Shown one piece after another: positions 26,701 to 36,169 of a stretch of DNA of 64,000 nt. A program made the position numbers and the translations under genes. Under the pieces are notes generated by a model. That model saw nothing but the letters and a program-made list of their open reading frames with translations, had not been told where the DNA came from and did no database searches. Numbering within the stretch: the first letter of the stretch is position 1; each line of letters begins with the position of its first letter. This DNA comes from Pirellulaceae bacterium (GTDB lineage: Bacteria; Planctomycetota; Planctomycetia; Pirellulales; Pirellulaceae), in NCBI GenBank assembly GCA_026004795.1, contig BPJV01000008.1:1-64000 (forward strand), read 5' to 3'.

Positions 26701-26775
26701 TTTGCTGGCCGTTTGAGTCCGCTGGCCAAAGTTGCTCTCACTCTTTTGAATACCGATTGGGCATTGACGAAATGA
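23713..26775 (+). CDS. PSCyt1/DUF1549/DUF1553 planctomycete cytochrome-like protein
   Basis: 1020 residues. An N-terminal hydrophobic segment (VVFALLLLVHSC) is followed by the PSCyt1 domain (~66-160) with a CxxCH heme site, CIKCH at 79-83, then DUF1549 (~185-390; RVTFDLIGLPPTVEE, WAAMWLDLARYADSKGF, VQCHNHPYEP), a beta-sandwich region (~440-640) and DUF1553 (~700-960; ARVWVNRIWHELWG, SASYRQDSR, RRSIYTYWKR-like). These proteins occur almost only in planctomycetes and relatives, always beside a DUF1501 gene, and are linked to polysaccharide breakdown or electron transfer by genome context only. The stop overlaps the start of the DUF1501 gene (ATGA). Confidence 0.92.
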   Translation: MSRFALFTPDAPVRRSLVQLLQGPWPVVFALLLLVHSCWDSPLMLLGAEPPATNAGSEPARDGSVDFHRDVQPIFARSCIKCHGGVKQAAGLSFIDFSTVVAPGGYVIEPGDVDGSLLWDRLTAKDPTERMPPPDEGGHPLSEEELNHIRRWIEQGARFDRHWSRMPLVAPPAPTLPEELAEWVRDPLDAFVADALRARGQKPNRPAPPHQWLRRVTFDLIGLPPTVEESEAFLTRLAQAADAKQREAVYRDEVDRLLASKYFGERWAAMWLDLARYADSKGFEKDPHRDAWPYRDWLISAFNRDMPYDEFTIRQLAGDLLPSPSYDCLLATAFHRHTQTNTEGGTDDEEFRIAAVIDRVNTTWTVWQATTFGCVQCHNHPYEPLENEEFYQCLAIFNNTEDCDLDDEFPTIPYLDDRAEQARFLQARRRLEQLQEHRDARYRKVLETCQWHPLAIEQVESTSGQLAAVGNEVRVTGGTVAVGTTYTLIARVPTATALRLDILPVADDPAKWPEQGSVLSRLELQVIDADGHHRPVTMAGVVPDHRAGPYPPEASLQGGAPGFGGYPKLFGPRWAVFVLDLPVELSPEERLRIVLRQDAAVTGGLSTHLRRFQLSTTNAPSLVEEMRSTTLQALENELQHVSRQLARFSGPRLPIMKERHALARRPTRMFVRGNWLDRDHEVSPGLPAIFARSDGTLPEVTNRLEFARWLVSADNPLAARVWVNRIWHELWGLGLVETLEDFGPSGTPPTHPQLLDHLAYSMQYELGWSLKRFLRKIVLSASYRQDSRTMADRYAADPHNRWLARGPRNRLSAEMVRDQALVASGMLNDRVGGASVMPPQPEGVWLQVYSSQKWETATGPDRFRRAIYTYWKRTSPYPEFLCFDAPPRDVCSPRRIVTNTPLQALVVWNSETYTELAHRLAARYAEPTNHRQLQEILTDMVLRITSRSPSKAELEALSELYQHLSAAQAEDGQAETEEQPTSQAEATDTERSHDLPFAGRLSPLAKVALTLLNTDWALTK

Positions 26776-28235
26776 ACTTGAACACTCACGCACATCTGTT
26801 GGCAGCACAATTGGCAACGCGACGTCACTTCTTGAAGCATTGTTCTTTGGGATTGGCGTCGATGTGGCTTGCCGGACGGGACGTCAGCTCCCTGCAGGGG
26901 GCACCGCGAAGCGGCGGCGCGGTGCCGCAGTTGCATTTTCCACCGCGAGTTCGACGCGTTATCTATTTGCACATGGCCGGTTCGCCGAGCCAATTGGAAT
27001 TGTTCGACTTCAAGCCCGAGTTGCAGCGGCTCGATGGCGAAGACTGCCCCGCCTCATTCCTGGAGGGAAAACGTTTTGCCTTCATACAAGGAGTTCCCAA
27101 GTTGCTGGGGCCACAGTATGCGTTCCGCCAAGTCGGGGAGGCGGGGGCCTGGGTGTCCGATCGGTTACCCCATTTTCAACAGGTCGCCGACCAGGTCTGT
27201 TTTATCAAGTCGATGACCACCACGCAGTTCAATCATGCACCCGCACAACTATTGATGCTCACTGGCAATCAGAATCTCGGCCATCCATCGATGGGGGCGT
27301 GGATTACGTACGGCTTAGGAAGTGAGAACGAGGATCTACCAGGTTTCATCGTGCTGCTGTCAGGAGGCCGCATGCCATCGGCCGGCAAGAGCGCCTGGGG
27401 AGCCGGTTACCTGCCGTCGGTTTACCAGGGCGTCCAATGCCGCAGTCATGGCGACCCGGTATTGTTCCTCAATGGACAGGACGGGGCAAGCCGACGCGAA
27501 CGTCGTCGCATGCTGGATACCATCGAGCGTTTGAATCAACTGGCTTACGCTGAGTTTGGCGACCCGGAAGCACTCTCACGCCTTGCCCAGTACGAATTGG
27601 CGTTCCGCATGCAGGTTTCGGCCAATGAAGCCTTCGATCTGCAGAGCGAATCGGCACAGGCATTGGAGGCTTACGGAGCCGAACCGGGGAAAGAATCCTT
27701 CGCCAACAACTGCCTCCTCGCCCGCCGCTTGGTCGAACGTGGTGTCCGCTTCGTCCAGCTGTTTCACTGGGGGTGGGATTCGCATGGTGCTGCTGCCAGT
27801 GAAGCGCTCAACGTGGGATTCAAAGACCGATGCCGCGAGGTCGACCAACCGATGTCAGCCTTGCTCAGCGATTTGCAAAGCCGCGGTTTGTTGGAAGATA
27901 CTCTCGTCGTATGGGGAGGCGAATTCGGCCGCACGCCGATGCGCGAAAACCGCAACGGCAGAGAAATGAAATTCATCGGCCGGGACCACAATCCAGGTGC
28001 TTTTACCATTTGGCTGGCCGGTGCGGGAATCCGCCCTGGCATTAGTTATGGCGAGACGGACGAATTGGGCTACCAGGCGGTCGTCGATCCGGTAACCCCG
28101 CACGACTTGCATGCCACCATTCTCCGGCTGCTGGGTATCGATCACCTGCAGTTCACCTTCACCTTCCAAGGCGCCGAGCAGCGATTATCGAATTTGACCA
28201 AACCCAGTCGTGTGGTGGAAGAGATCCTGGCGTAG
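26772..28235 (+). CDS. DUF1501 protein, Tat-exported
   Basis: 487 residues. The start MNLNTHAHLLAAQLATRRHFLKHC has a twin-arginine-like motif (RRHFL). The fold is related to alkaline phosphatase/sulfatase; visible conserved blocks are YLHMAGSPSQLELFDFKPEL, HAPAQLLMLTGNQNLGHPSMGAW, LFHWGWDSHG and VVWGGEFGRTPM with DHNPGAF. It is the obligate partner of the upstream PSCyt1/DUF1549/DUF1553 gene, sharing four bases with it. ATG 26772 is used because of that overlap. Confidence 0.92.
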   Translation: MNLNTHAHLLAAQLATRRHFLKHCSLGLASMWLAGRDVSSLQGAPRSGGAVPQLHFPPRVRRVIYLHMAGSPSQLELFDFKPELQRLDGEDCPASFLEGKRFAFIQGVPKLLGPQYAFRQVGEAGAWVSDRLPHFQQVADQVCFIKSMTTTQFNHAPAQLLMLTGNQNLGHPSMGAWITYGLGSENEDLPGFIVLLSGGRMPSAGKSAWGAGYLPSVYQGVQCRSHGDPVLFLNGQDGASRRERRRMLDTIERLNQLAYAEFGDPEALSRLAQYELAFRMQVSANEAFDLQSESAQALEAYGAEPGKESFANNCLLARRLVERGVRFVQLFHWGWDSHGAAASEALNVGFKDRCREVDQPMSALLSDLQSRGLLEDTLVVWGGEFGRTPMRENRNGREMKFIGRDHNPGAFTIWLAGAGIRPGISYGETDELGYQAVVDPVTPHDLHATILRLLGIDHLQFTFTFQGAEQRLSNLTKPSRVVEEILA

Positions 28236-28559
28236 GCAACGGTGCGCGTGTACTGAAAACACTTCGTCCTTGATTATCCCACCCCCGTACGGTTGCTCGC
28301 CGTCACCGCATGCCCCAGCTCTCCCGATCGTCCGGCCACAGACAATAAGTGTACCCGTCTTCAACAGGTTGCAGAGGATCTGTTCCGGAATATGTCGCTT
28401 TCTTCTCCTTAGAGTCCTTTTTACTTATAAATACTCAGTTGGACTCGCATAAAACCTAGAGACCTGTTTTTGGGAGAGCCCCCTCCTTTCCGATGCCTCA
28501 TGGATGTCCTGTGTGATTCATGTTTCGTGTGATCAACAAGATGAGGGAAAGGCCCGATT
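28236..28559. other. Intergenic stretch, AT-richer
   Basis: About 320 bases with no gene that I can support. It is noticeably richer in A+T near 28380-28440 and probably carries the promoter of the GH32 gene, but no clean promoter boxes stand out. Confidence 0.4.
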
Positions 28560-30680
28560 ATGGCGTGCGTTCGTGCATTGATGGTCGCATGGATGATCGC
28601 GACGGCAACGATGGCTTTCGCTGAACCTTGGCCGCTCCACGACAAGACGCTCGTCGCGTGGGCGATTCCGGACAATCTTGATCAGCGTGGTGGAAGTGTT
28701 CTTACCATCGAGAAACCTGGTGGAGTATTTGATGCGATCGTATTCGGAGAATTAGCGCCCGCGACGTGGATGCCCGGGAGTGATCATTTTCACCGCACGC
28801 TGCGCGATCAGCGGCAGCTCCCCAAGGAAACGGGCACATCGTCCGAACCGGTCCAAATCGCGATCGTTTATCAAGGCCGGCGGATCACGGTCTACCGCAA
28901 TGGGGAGCGTGCGGCATCGTATGAGGCGGCTAGTGCCGAGAAATTCCCCGACGATTCGTGCTTGCTGATGGGGCTTCGCCATCTTGATGCCGCCCCCGAA
29001 CATCGTTTCTTCGTGGGGGCCATCGAGGATGCTCGTCTCTATGCCTCAGCTCTGACCGACGAGCAGATTCGTTCGCTTCAACCGAATGAGCCGTCTGATC
29101 CGGAGCCGCTGGCATGGTGGGATTTCGAGGAAGGCCGGGCTACTGATCGCCAAGGGACGTTCGTCGGTACGACCCTGGTCTCGGGAGCTCGTCTGGCCGA
29201 TGGACGACTGATTTTGGATCAGCCGGGCGCGTATCTGCTGGCAACACGCACCGTGCCCGATCGGCAAATGAGCGCATCGGACCCCAAAACGGTCGATCGC
29301 TTGGCCCGCGCGCTACGTGAAAAGCTGGCCTCCGATCCGCATCGCCCGGGATACCATTTCGTGATTCCGGAAGGGACTGGCATGCCGTTCGATCCGAATG
29401 GCGCTATTTTCTGGAAGGGGCGTTACCATCTGTTTTATATCTTTCAGGATGAGCGAGGGCACAACTGGGGGCACGTGTCGAGCACCGACTTGTTTCACTG
29501 GCGGCACCATCCCACGCGGCTCGTGTCCGGTATGTTCAGTGGCAATTGTTTTCTTAATCGTGAAGGGCGGCCGACCATTTGTTACCACCAGGTTGGGCAG
29601 GGAAATGCGATGGCGGTGGCCCTCGACGACGATCTGGTCGACTGGAAGAAACTCGACTCGAATCCGATTACGCCCAAGACGGAGCCGGGAGATCCATTCC
29701 ATGGCCGCTACCGTTCGTGGGATCCGTATGGGTGGGTCGAAGGCGATACGTACTACGCCATCTTCGGTGGTGAACGTCCGGGGCTGGCAAAGTCTCCTTC
29801 TTTGGAAGGCCCTTGGAAGTATGTCGGCGATTTTCTGGCGCATGCCGCGCCCGGAGTCTCGCTCAACGAGGACGTGTCGTGCGCTGATTTCTTCCGCATT
29901 GGCGACCGCTATATGCTGCTGTGCATCAGCCATCGGTTGGGGGCTCGTTATTACTTGGGGGAATGGAAGAACGAGCAATTCTATCCGACGTTTCACGAGC
30001 GGATGAGTTGGGTAGACAATTCGTTTTTCGCTCCCGAGAGCCTGCTCGATGATCGCGGCCGCCGCATCATGTGGGCGTGGATTTTCGATGGTCCCGATTT
30101 TCAGATGCGCACCGACTATGGCTGGTCAGGAACGATGAGCTTGCCGCGGGTCTTGACCTTGGTCGACGGCGTGCTGCACATGGAGCCTCCGGAAGAAATC
30201 GAACGACTACGGTTTCATCCGCGGCATCAAGCCGACATTTCGCTGGCCGCCGATAGTGAGTGGTCGTGGGAGGAGGTCAGCGGCAACAGCTTGGAATTGC
30301 GAGTGGTCTTCGATACGGAGAGCAGCCAACGCTGCGGTCTCAAGGTTTGCTGCTCGCCGGATGGCGCGGAACAGACGCTCGTCTACTATGATGCGTTGGA
30401 GAAGAAGTTGAAAGTCGACACCACGAAGTCAAGCTTGCGCGACGGAGCAAAAACCGTGGAAGCGGGACCGTTTGCGCTGGCGGAAGGAGAGCCGCTGGAG
30501 TTGCGCGTCTTCGTCGACAAGTCGGTCGTCGAGGTGTTTGCGAATGGCCGACAGGCGGTCATGCGGCGCATCTATCCCTCGCGCGGCGACAGTGTGGGCG
30601 TGAAATGCTTTGCCGCAGGTGGCACGGCCAGAGTCGTCCGTGCCGATGCTTGGGAAATGATGGCGTCCAACCCGTACTGA
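28560..30680 (+). CDS. Secreted GH32 fructan hydrolase with LamG-like N-terminal domain
   Basis: 706 residues. A signal peptide (to ~21, ATATMAFA) is followed by a concanavalin/LamG-like domain (~25-235), then the GH32 five-bladed propeller (~262-560) and a C-terminal beta-sandwich (~570-706). The catalytic triad is visible: FDPNG 277-281 (nucleophile D278), WDPYG 387-391 (D388, the RDP site with R replaced by W) and EDVSC 437-441 (acid/base E437). GH32 enzymes cut fructose polymers such as levan and inulin, or sucrose. No transporter or fructokinase is nearby; the enzyme looks exported. Typical GH32 proteins are ~500 residues, so the excess is the N-terminal domain. Confidence 0.88.
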   Translation: MACVRALMVAWMIATATMAFAEPWPLHDKTLVAWAIPDNLDQRGGSVLTIEKPGGVFDAIVFGELAPATWMPGSDHFHRTLRDQRQLPKETGTSSEPVQIAIVYQGRRITVYRNGERAASYEAASAEKFPDDSCLLMGLRHLDAAPEHRFFVGAIEDARLYASALTDEQIRSLQPNEPSDPEPLAWWDFEEGRATDRQGTFVGTTLVSGARLADGRLILDQPGAYLLATRTVPDRQMSASDPKTVDRLARALREKLASDPHRPGYHFVIPEGTGMPFDPNGAIFWKGRYHLFYIFQDERGHNWGHVSSTDLFHWRHHPTRLVSGMFSGNCFLNREGRPTICYHQVGQGNAMAVALDDDLVDWKKLDSNPITPKTEPGDPFHGRYRSWDPYGWVEGDTYYAIFGGERPGLAKSPSLEGPWKYVGDFLAHAAPGVSLNEDVSCADFFRIGDRYMLLCISHRLGARYYLGEWKNEQFYPTFHERMSWVDNSFFAPESLLDDRGRRIMWAWIFDGPDFQMRTDYGWSGTMSLPRVLTLVDGVLHMEPPEEIERLRFHPRHQADISLAADSEWSWEEVSGNSLELRVVFDTESSQRCGLKVCCSPDGAEQTLVYYDALEKKLKVDTTKSSLRDGAKTVEAGPFALAEGEPLELRVFVDKSVVEVFANGRQAVMRRIYPSRGDSVGVKCFAAGGTARVVRADAWEMMASNPY

Positions 30681-31043
30681 TGTTCCGTGACCTGGTACGG
30701 CGCGGGATGGCCGGCCAGAGTGGCTCATACCGGATGTCTTGTCGGGTATGGCAGGGGCAACGGGAACGAAGAGCCCAGGTGCGAATGCCCGGTATGGCGG
30801 TCCGCCTCGCGTTAACAACAGGTGCACCAGCACATCCAGCACGCGATTCGTGGTGAGTTTTTTTCCCCTCAATGCCGGGCACTGGCGCGGGTATTCCTCG
30901 GTGACCGCGAAAGATCACCTGTCGGTGATCGCCAAGCACTTCAACGGACGACGACTGGCCGTCGGGGCTGGAGGAGAGGGTAGGCCCGCGCGCGGTCTTT
31001 GGGCTCACGACACGCTTGTGGCGTCAGGTTACTACGGCCAATG
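30681..31043. other. Intergenic stretch with a perfect hairpin
   Basis: No gene supported. GATCACC (30913-30919) and GGTGATC (30924-30930) form a 7-bp stem with a 4-base loop but without a T-run; it may help end transcription of the converging genes. Confidence 0.4.
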
Positions 31044-32216
31044 TCAATGAATGCGTTCCAATTTGGTAACCCTCCCGGTGGCTACCCACTCGGCGACGTA
31101 GATGTTGCCCTGATCATCGAAGCAGGCATCATGGGGATGGACGAATTTTCCGGGCAACCAAGCCTTCTCATCGCGACGAATAGTTCGATTCTTGTCCGCA
31201 ACCACACGCTCGACATCCGCACCTAAGTGGGCGATGACTTGGTTGTTCTCGTCGAGAAGGGAAACGCGGCCTAGCAATTCGGGAACCAGCATGAGGCTGC
31301 CTTGCGTGGCGACGTTGGCCGGCAATCCAAAACCTTCAATCGTATCGAGGTAATGACCTTCCAGATCAAATCGTTGCAAAGTGTGGTGGGCTCGATCCGT
31401 GACTACCACCAATGGCTGATCACCGCGCGTGTCCACCCATAGGCCGTGTGGCGTATTGAACTTTCCTTTGCCCTCACCCGGACCGCCAAAGCAATCAACC
31501 CAGTTTCCGTGGCGATCATACCGATGGATGTAGTATGCGCCGTAACCATCGGCGAGCAAGAAACCACCGTCGGGCAAAAAGGCAAAATTGGTGGGCATAA
31601 AGCGGTTGCGTCCCCACACTCGTTGCGGTGCAATTGCTTCTTCGGCCGCATACACACCGCTCTTCGTCGGAGCAAAGCGCAGCCACACGATCTCTCCTTT
31701 GAGGGTGAGCTTGCCAAAATTCTTCAATTGCTGGTATCCCGTAACGTAGAGGAATTCCTCACCGTCCTCTTCCCGGATTTCCAATCCGTGTCCGCCCCCC
31801 TGGAATTGATGCCCGAACGCTCGCACGAAGCGCCCTTCCGGGTCGAACACAAAAATGCTGGGATGATCTGGCAACTCTGCCCGCCCCTCATGAATCACGT
31901 ATAAATTCCCCGCCTGGTCGACAGCCACATTGTGCGTCGTTTGCCATGAGTAACGATCTGGCAACTGCGGCCAATGGTGGTGTACCCGATAGACGTGTTC
32001 ACCCTGGCCGACGATCACTTCGGGCTGCCGGGCGTTGGCAGCCCGACGCAACATTCCCATTCCCGCAGCAACTCCACATGCGGTGGCGGTTTTCAAAAAG
32101 GTGCGCCGCGAGCTGGGGGAAGTTGCTGGACCAGTGGCAGCAGCGGGGGCGAGGTTATCGACGGTGGACGTTGGAGAGACGCGCATCGTGTTCGAGCTCC
32201 GTGATTGACGAGCCAT
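31044..32216 (-). CDS. Tat-exported six-bladed beta-propeller (NHL/peptidyl-glycine lyase-like)
   Basis: About 390 residues. After a polar stretch comes SRRTFLKTATACGVAAGMGML, a twin-arginine signal. The mature part has repeated NHL-type blades: HNVAVDQAGNLYVIHEG, SIFVFDPEGRFVRAFG, LPDGGFLLADGYG, YIHRYDRHGNWVDCFGGPG, GKFNTPHGLWVD and HPHDACFDDQGNIYVAEW. Such propellers act as lyases or binding scaffolds; the activity here is unknown. I place the start at ATG 32216; ATG 32186, with GGAG upstream, is equally possible, and both keep the Tat motif. Single gene, divergent from tdh. Confidence 0.85.
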   Translation of the reverse strand: MARQSRSSNTMRVSPTSTVDNLAPAAATGPATSPSSRRTFLKTATACGVAAGMGMLRRAANARQPEVIVGQGEHVYRVHHHWPQLPDRYSWQTTHNVAVDQAGNLYVIHEGRAELPDHPSIFVFDPEGRFVRAFGHQFQGGGHGLEIREEDGEEFLYVTGYQQLKNFGKLTLKGEIVWLRFAPTKSGVYAAEEAIAPQRVWGRNRFMPTNFAFLPDGGFLLADGYGAYYIHRYDRHGNWVDCFGGPGEGKGKFNTPHGLWVDTRGDQPLVVVTDRAHHTLQRFDLEGHYLDTIEGFGLPANVATQGSLMLVPELLGRVSLLDENNQVIAHLGADVERVVADKNRTIRRDEKAWLPGKFVHPHDACFDDQGNIYVAEWVATGRVTKLERIH

Positions 32217-32509
32217 AGGTAGGGAAATATTTCTCGATTTGATGGCAATATGCTGGATGGATTTGCATTCTCTTGGCAAAATCCGGGATGGGTGGTTGGC
32301 GTCCGGCCTGCAGACGCTAGATTAACCGGCTTGCCTACCGGACGCCGACGGAGGCAGCAACGCCATACTGGACTCGGCCACTTTGAGGCGTGGGGATCCA
32401 GAGCGTGATCTGCTTCCCGGAGGCTGATCCGGCGAGTCCGCTGGCAGCGTCTGGCTGGCATGCCAGCAATGAATTATAGACAAATTCTCGCAACAGCGTG
32501 CGAAGGTCC

Positions 32510-33565
32510 ATGAAAGCTTTAGTAAAAAGCAAGGCTGAACCTGGATTGTGGCTAGAGGATGTTCCGGAGCCGACTATCGGAATCAACGACTGCCTCATAC
32601 GCATCGATCGTACTGGGATCTGCGGCACCGACTTACACATCTACCGATGGGACGCATGGGCGCAGCAGACGATTCCTGTGCCCATGATTGTGGGTCATGA
32701 ATTTGTAGGTGAGATTGTCGAAGTCGGCGCCAATGTGGTCGACTTTCGTCCCGGAGATATCGTCAGCGGTGAGGGGCACGTCGTTTGCGGACGTTGCCGC
32801 AACTGCTTGGCAGGGCGGCGACATCTGTGTGCGCACACGAAGGGAATAGGGGTCAATCGTCCAGGAGCGTTTGCCGAGTACCTGGCGTTACCGATGACGA
32901 ACGTGTGGCATCATCATCAGGGCATCGATCGTGACATTGCGGCGATTTTTGATCCCTTTGGCAACGCTGTGCACACGGCATTATCGTTCCCGGTGTTGGG
33001 AGAGGACATCTTGATTACCGGCGCGGGGCCGATCGGCTGCATGGCCGCGGCGGTAGTGCGTCATGCGGGGGCACGGTTTGTGGTCGTCACCGACGTCAAT
33101 CCATGGCGTCTGGAATTGGCAAAGGAGCTAGGTGCCACGCGGACGGTCGATCCTACGCGCGAGGATCTGCGAGACGTGCAACGGGAACTGGGGATGACCG
33201 AAGGTTTCGACGTGGGGTTGGAAATGTCGGGAAGCCCCGCAGCGTTGCGCTCCATGTTGGAGAACATGTGCCATGGCGGAAGGATCGCTATGTTGGGAAT
33301 TCCCGTAGAGCCGATGGCGATCGATTGGAACCGGGTCGTGTTCAACATGCTCACGATCAAAGGCATCTATGGCCGGGAGATGTACGAGACGTGGTACAAG
33401 ATGACTGTGATGCTGCAGAGCGGGCTGGACATTAGCCCAGTGATCACGCATCGATTCCCCTGTTCGGAATACCACGCGGCGTTCGCCGCGATGGAAGAGG
33501 GAAAGTGCGGTAAAGCGATCCTCTATTGGCGTGATCCCCCTGCTGACGTCGCAGGCAAGTGCTGA
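32510..33565 (+). CDS. tdh: L-threonine 3-dehydrogenase
   Basis: 351 residues. It oxidises L-threonine with NAD to 2-amino-3-ketobutyrate. Medium-chain dehydrogenase features: catalytic zinc C38 ([13 protein letters not shown]), GHE at 62-64, structural zinc cysteines C93, C96, C99 and C107, Rossmann [12 protein letters not shown], and the Tdh-typical [14 protein letters not shown] near the C-terminus. ATG 32510 (MKALVKSK) matches the usual Tdh start. It is followed after 44 bases by kbl, the next enzyme of the pathway. Confidence 0.95.
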   Translation: MKALVKSKAEPGLWLEDVPEPTIGINDCLIRIDRTGICGTDLHIYRWDAWAQQTIPVPMIVGHEFVGEIVEVGANVVDFRPGDIVSGEGHVVCGRCRNCLAGRRHLCAHTKGIGVNRPGAFAEYLALPMTNVWHHHQGIDRDIAAIFDPFGNAVHTALSFPVLGEDILITGAGPIGCMAAAVVRHAGARFVVVTDVNPWRLELAKELGATRTVDPTREDLRDVQRELGMTEGFDVGLEMSGSPAALRSMLENMCHGGRIAMLGIPVEPMAIDWNRVVFNMLTIKGIYGREMYETWYKMTVMLQSGLDISPVITHRFPCSEYHAAFAAMEEGKCGKAILYWRDPPADVAGKC

Positions 33566-33609
33566 GTCGGAAACCAGTTCCAACCACCCTACGACACGAG
33601 GAGTCCACG

Positions 33610-34791
33610 ATGTATGGGGCATTCCAACGACACGTACAGAGCATTCTGCAGGAAATCGAAACGGCGGGACTGGCCAAGCGTGAACGCACTCTGGAATCTC
33701 CACAAGAGGCGCGCATCAAGGTACAAGGACGCGAGGTGCTCAATCTGTGTGCGAATAACTACCTGGGCTTAGCCGATCATCCCGAAATCCTGGCGGCGGC
33801 GCACGACGCGTTGGACCGTTGGGGCTACGGCCTGGCCAGCGTGCGTTTCATTTGCGGTACTCAATCGATCCACCAGGAGTTGGAGCGGCGGTTGAGCGAG
33901 TTTCTGGGAACGGAAGATACTATTCTCTATTCGTCCTGTTTCGACGCCAATGGCGGGCTGTTCGAAACACTACTGAGCGCCGAGGATGCCGTCATCTCCG
34001 ATGAATTGAATCACGCCAGCATTATCGACGGCATCCGTCTATGCAAGGCGCGACGGTATCGTTATCGCAACAACGACATGCACGATCTAGAAGCGAAACT
34101 CCGCGAGGCTGGCGACGCGCGTTTCCGCTTGATTGCCACCGACGGCGTCTTTTCCATGGATGGGATCATCGCCGATCTGCCTTCCATTTGCGATTTGGCC
34201 GAGCGATACGATGCCTTGGTCATGGTCGACGATTCGCATGCCGTGGGGTTCCTCGGCCCCGGTGGGCGAGGCACGCACGAGCTGTGGGGCGTGATGCACC
34301 GAGTTGACATCATCACGGGGACACTGGGCAAAGCGCTGGGAGGTGCTAGCGGCGGGTACACTTCGGGAAGGCGTGAGATCGTGGAACTGCTTCGCCAACG
34401 GTCCCGACCGTATCTCTTCTCCAACTCGGTCGCGCCGGTTATCGTCGGTACCAGCCTGAAAACTTTGGAATTGATCGAGCGTTCATCGGAACTACGGGAG
34501 CGTTTGCAAGCCAACACCCGATTCTTTCGGCAAGCGCTCAGCGACCTAGGATTTCATCTGGTGGCTGGAGAGCACCCGATCGTACCCATCATGTTGGGAG
34601 ACGCCAAATTGGCCAACCGCATGGCAGATCGCCTCCTCGAACTGGGGGTCTACGTCATCGGCTTCTCCTATCCCGTGGTTCCTCAAGGAAAAGCCCGCGT
34701 GCGCTGCCAGGTATCTGCAGCGCACTCGCGCGAGGATCTGGACTTTGCCGTGCAACAGTTCGCGAAGGCGAAAGACGAGTTGGGGATATGA
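33610..34791 (+). CDS. kbl: Glycine C-acetyltransferase (2-amino-3-ketobutyrate CoA ligase)
   Basis: 393 residues. A PLP enzyme that splits 2-amino-3-ketobutyrate with CoA into glycine and acetyl-CoA. Visible: [47 protein letters not shown] and the PLP lysine K241 in [10 protein letters not shown]. Length is that of the E. coli enzyme. ATG 33610 follows GAGGAG at a good distance. Together with tdh it completes threonine to glycine conversion in one operon. Confidence 0.96.
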   Translation: MYGAFQRHVQSILQEIETAGLAKRERTLESPQEARIKVQGREVLNLCANNYLGLADHPEILAAAHDALDRWGYGLASVRFICGTQSIHQELERRLSEFLGTEDTILYSSCFDANGGLFETLLSAEDAVISDELNHASIIDGIRLCKARRYRYRNNDMHDLEAKLREAGDARFRLIATDGVFSMDGIIADLPSICDLAERYDALVMVDDSHAVGFLGPGGRGTHELWGVMHRVDIITGTLGKALGGASGGYTSGRREIVELLRQRSRPYLFSNSVAPVIVGTSLKTLELIERSSELRERLQANTRFFRQALSDLGFHLVAGEHPIVPIMLGDAKLANRMADRLLELGVYVIGFSYPVVPQGKARVRCQVSAAHSREDLDFAVQQFAKAKDELGI

Positions 34792-34802
34792 CGTACCGGT
34801 AC

Positions 34803-35351
34803 TCAAGTGGACGCCTCACACCAGGTGCAGGGGGTAGTAAATAGCTCCACTAGGAACCCGTGGGCCAGATCATAGATCTGAGGAAAGTTGCTCGCGCGCG
34901 GACCGGCCACATTGAGGATATCGATGCCGTGATGGTGCAGCCACGTGGCCGTATACAGAACGTCATAGGGCCGATCAAGTCGCACCCGGAGAACGGGCTT
35001 TCCCATCTGACGGGCATGGCGATAGGTCAACCACGTACCTCCCTGCAGACGCTGCCAATACAAGATCAGCGTTCCATCGCTATCGCGCACATTCCATTGC
35101 GTCCGCACCGCATAATCCGGCGACTCCGACTCGGTAAGGCGGTATCGCCGTGCGATCGTGCCATCTTCGGCCAAACGGCCGCGGGGACACCATCCGCCGT
35201 GAGGGACGCCGAGTCGAATCGCTACATCCAATGCCGCGCGGTCTACGCCGGTTTGCCCACCGGAGACGATCCGCTCAATGCCATGGTGATACACGGCGGG
35301 GGGATCATTCGGAGGATTCTGAGAAAAAGGACTCTTCAATGCTCGCCTCAC
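34803..35351 (-). CDS. Putative molybdenum cofactor carrier protein (SLOG-like)
   Basis: 182 residues. The nucleotide-fold signature IVSGGQTGVDRAALDVAI (~28-45) and GGWCPRGRLAEDG are diagnostic of the putative molybdenum carrier family. ESPDYAVRTQWNVRDSDGTLIL and LNVAGPRAS follow, the latter typical of its C-terminus. Members may bind molybdenum cofactor or nucleotide sugars. Its start overlaps the end of the pseudouridine synthase gene by four bases, so it is the second gene of that unit. Confidence 0.85.
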   Translation of the reverse strand: MRRALKSPFSQNPPNDPPAVYHHGIERIVSGGQTGVDRAALDVAIRLGVPHGGWCPRGRLAEDGTIARRYRLTESESPDYAVRTQWNVRDSDGTLILYWQRLQGGTWLTYRHARQMGKPVLRVRLDRPYDVLYTATWLHHHGIDILNVAGPRASNFPQIYDLAHGFLVELFTTPCTWCEAST

Positions 35352-36121
35352 CCTTTCGATCGGCGCCTTGGGTCGCCTGGCGGAGGCAGCGGCGGCTCAT
35401 CATCGCCATCGCTTGCCATCCGTTGTTCAATGCTTTTCCACAGCGTACGGGGCAATTCAGGCCACCAGGATGTGGGCCACGACCGGAACGTCTGCCGGGT
35501 CTTTCTAGTCGGATGCCGAATAGTAACTCGACAACAGTGCAGCCGCATGCTGGAACGACCTGCTCGCTGCCCACCCCTACCATACTTCGGATCGCCGCGA
35601 ATGGGCATCCCATAGTTGGCCAACTGCACTCGGATTTGGTGCTTCCGGCCGGTGATCAAATCAATCTCCACCATTGTCCCCATGGAGGTGTAGGCGATGG
35701 GACAAACTCGCAGTATCGCCTCAACGGCTCCATCCGCTCTCTGGCCAACAACCTCCATCCGCCGCAACGATTCGTTCTTACGCAAAAAATTGCGCAGGAC
35801 GATCCATCGACCGCAGACCAACCGGGAGGTATCCCCGTCGACCAGCGCCAGGTAGCGTTTGGTCACCTGACGCTGCCGAATTTGCTCCGATAGGCGACCG
35901 GCTGCCTTGCTGGTGCGCGCCAGTACCAGGACGCCGGAAACCTCGCTGTCCAACCGACTGACGATCCCCACATAGGCGTTCCCGGGCTTGCCGTACTTGT
36001 GCTTCAAGTAATCACGAGCCCAAGCGTGTACCGAGGGCTCTCCCGGTCGTCCTCCCATCGTTACGTAACCTGGTGGTTTATCGATGACCAGTAAGTGATT
36101 GTCCTCGTAGAGTACATGCAT
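35348..36121 (-). CDS. RluA-family pseudouridine synthase
   Basis: 257 residues. It converts uridine to pseudouridine in rRNA or tRNA. N-terminal LYEDNHLLVIDKPPG is typical. The catalytic loop reads SRLDSEVSGVLVLART (S55-D58): the catalytic aspartate D58 and the SGxLVLA part are present, but the usual histidine of HRLD is serine. RYLALVDG and IDLITGRKHQIRVQLA complete the fold. No S4 domain is present. It is the first gene of a two-gene unit with the molybdenum carrier. Confidence 0.9.
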   Translation of the reverse strand: MHVLYEDNHLLVIDKPPGYVTMGGRPGEPSVHAWARDYLKHKYGKPGNAYVGIVSRLDSEVSGVLVLARTSKAAGRLSEQIRQRQVTKRYLALVDGDTSRLVCGRWIVLRNFLRKNESLRRMEVVGQRADGAVEAILRVCPIAYTSMGTMVEIDLITGRKHQIRVQLANYGMPIRGDPKYGRGGQRAGRSSMRLHCCRVTIRHPTRKTRQTFRSWPTSWWPELPRTLWKSIEQRMASDGDDEPPLPPPGDPRRRSKG

Positions 36122-36169
36122 GGTGCCAGCGCCATGAGCGGCGAGAGGGGTTAGCGAAAAGTCAGGCGA

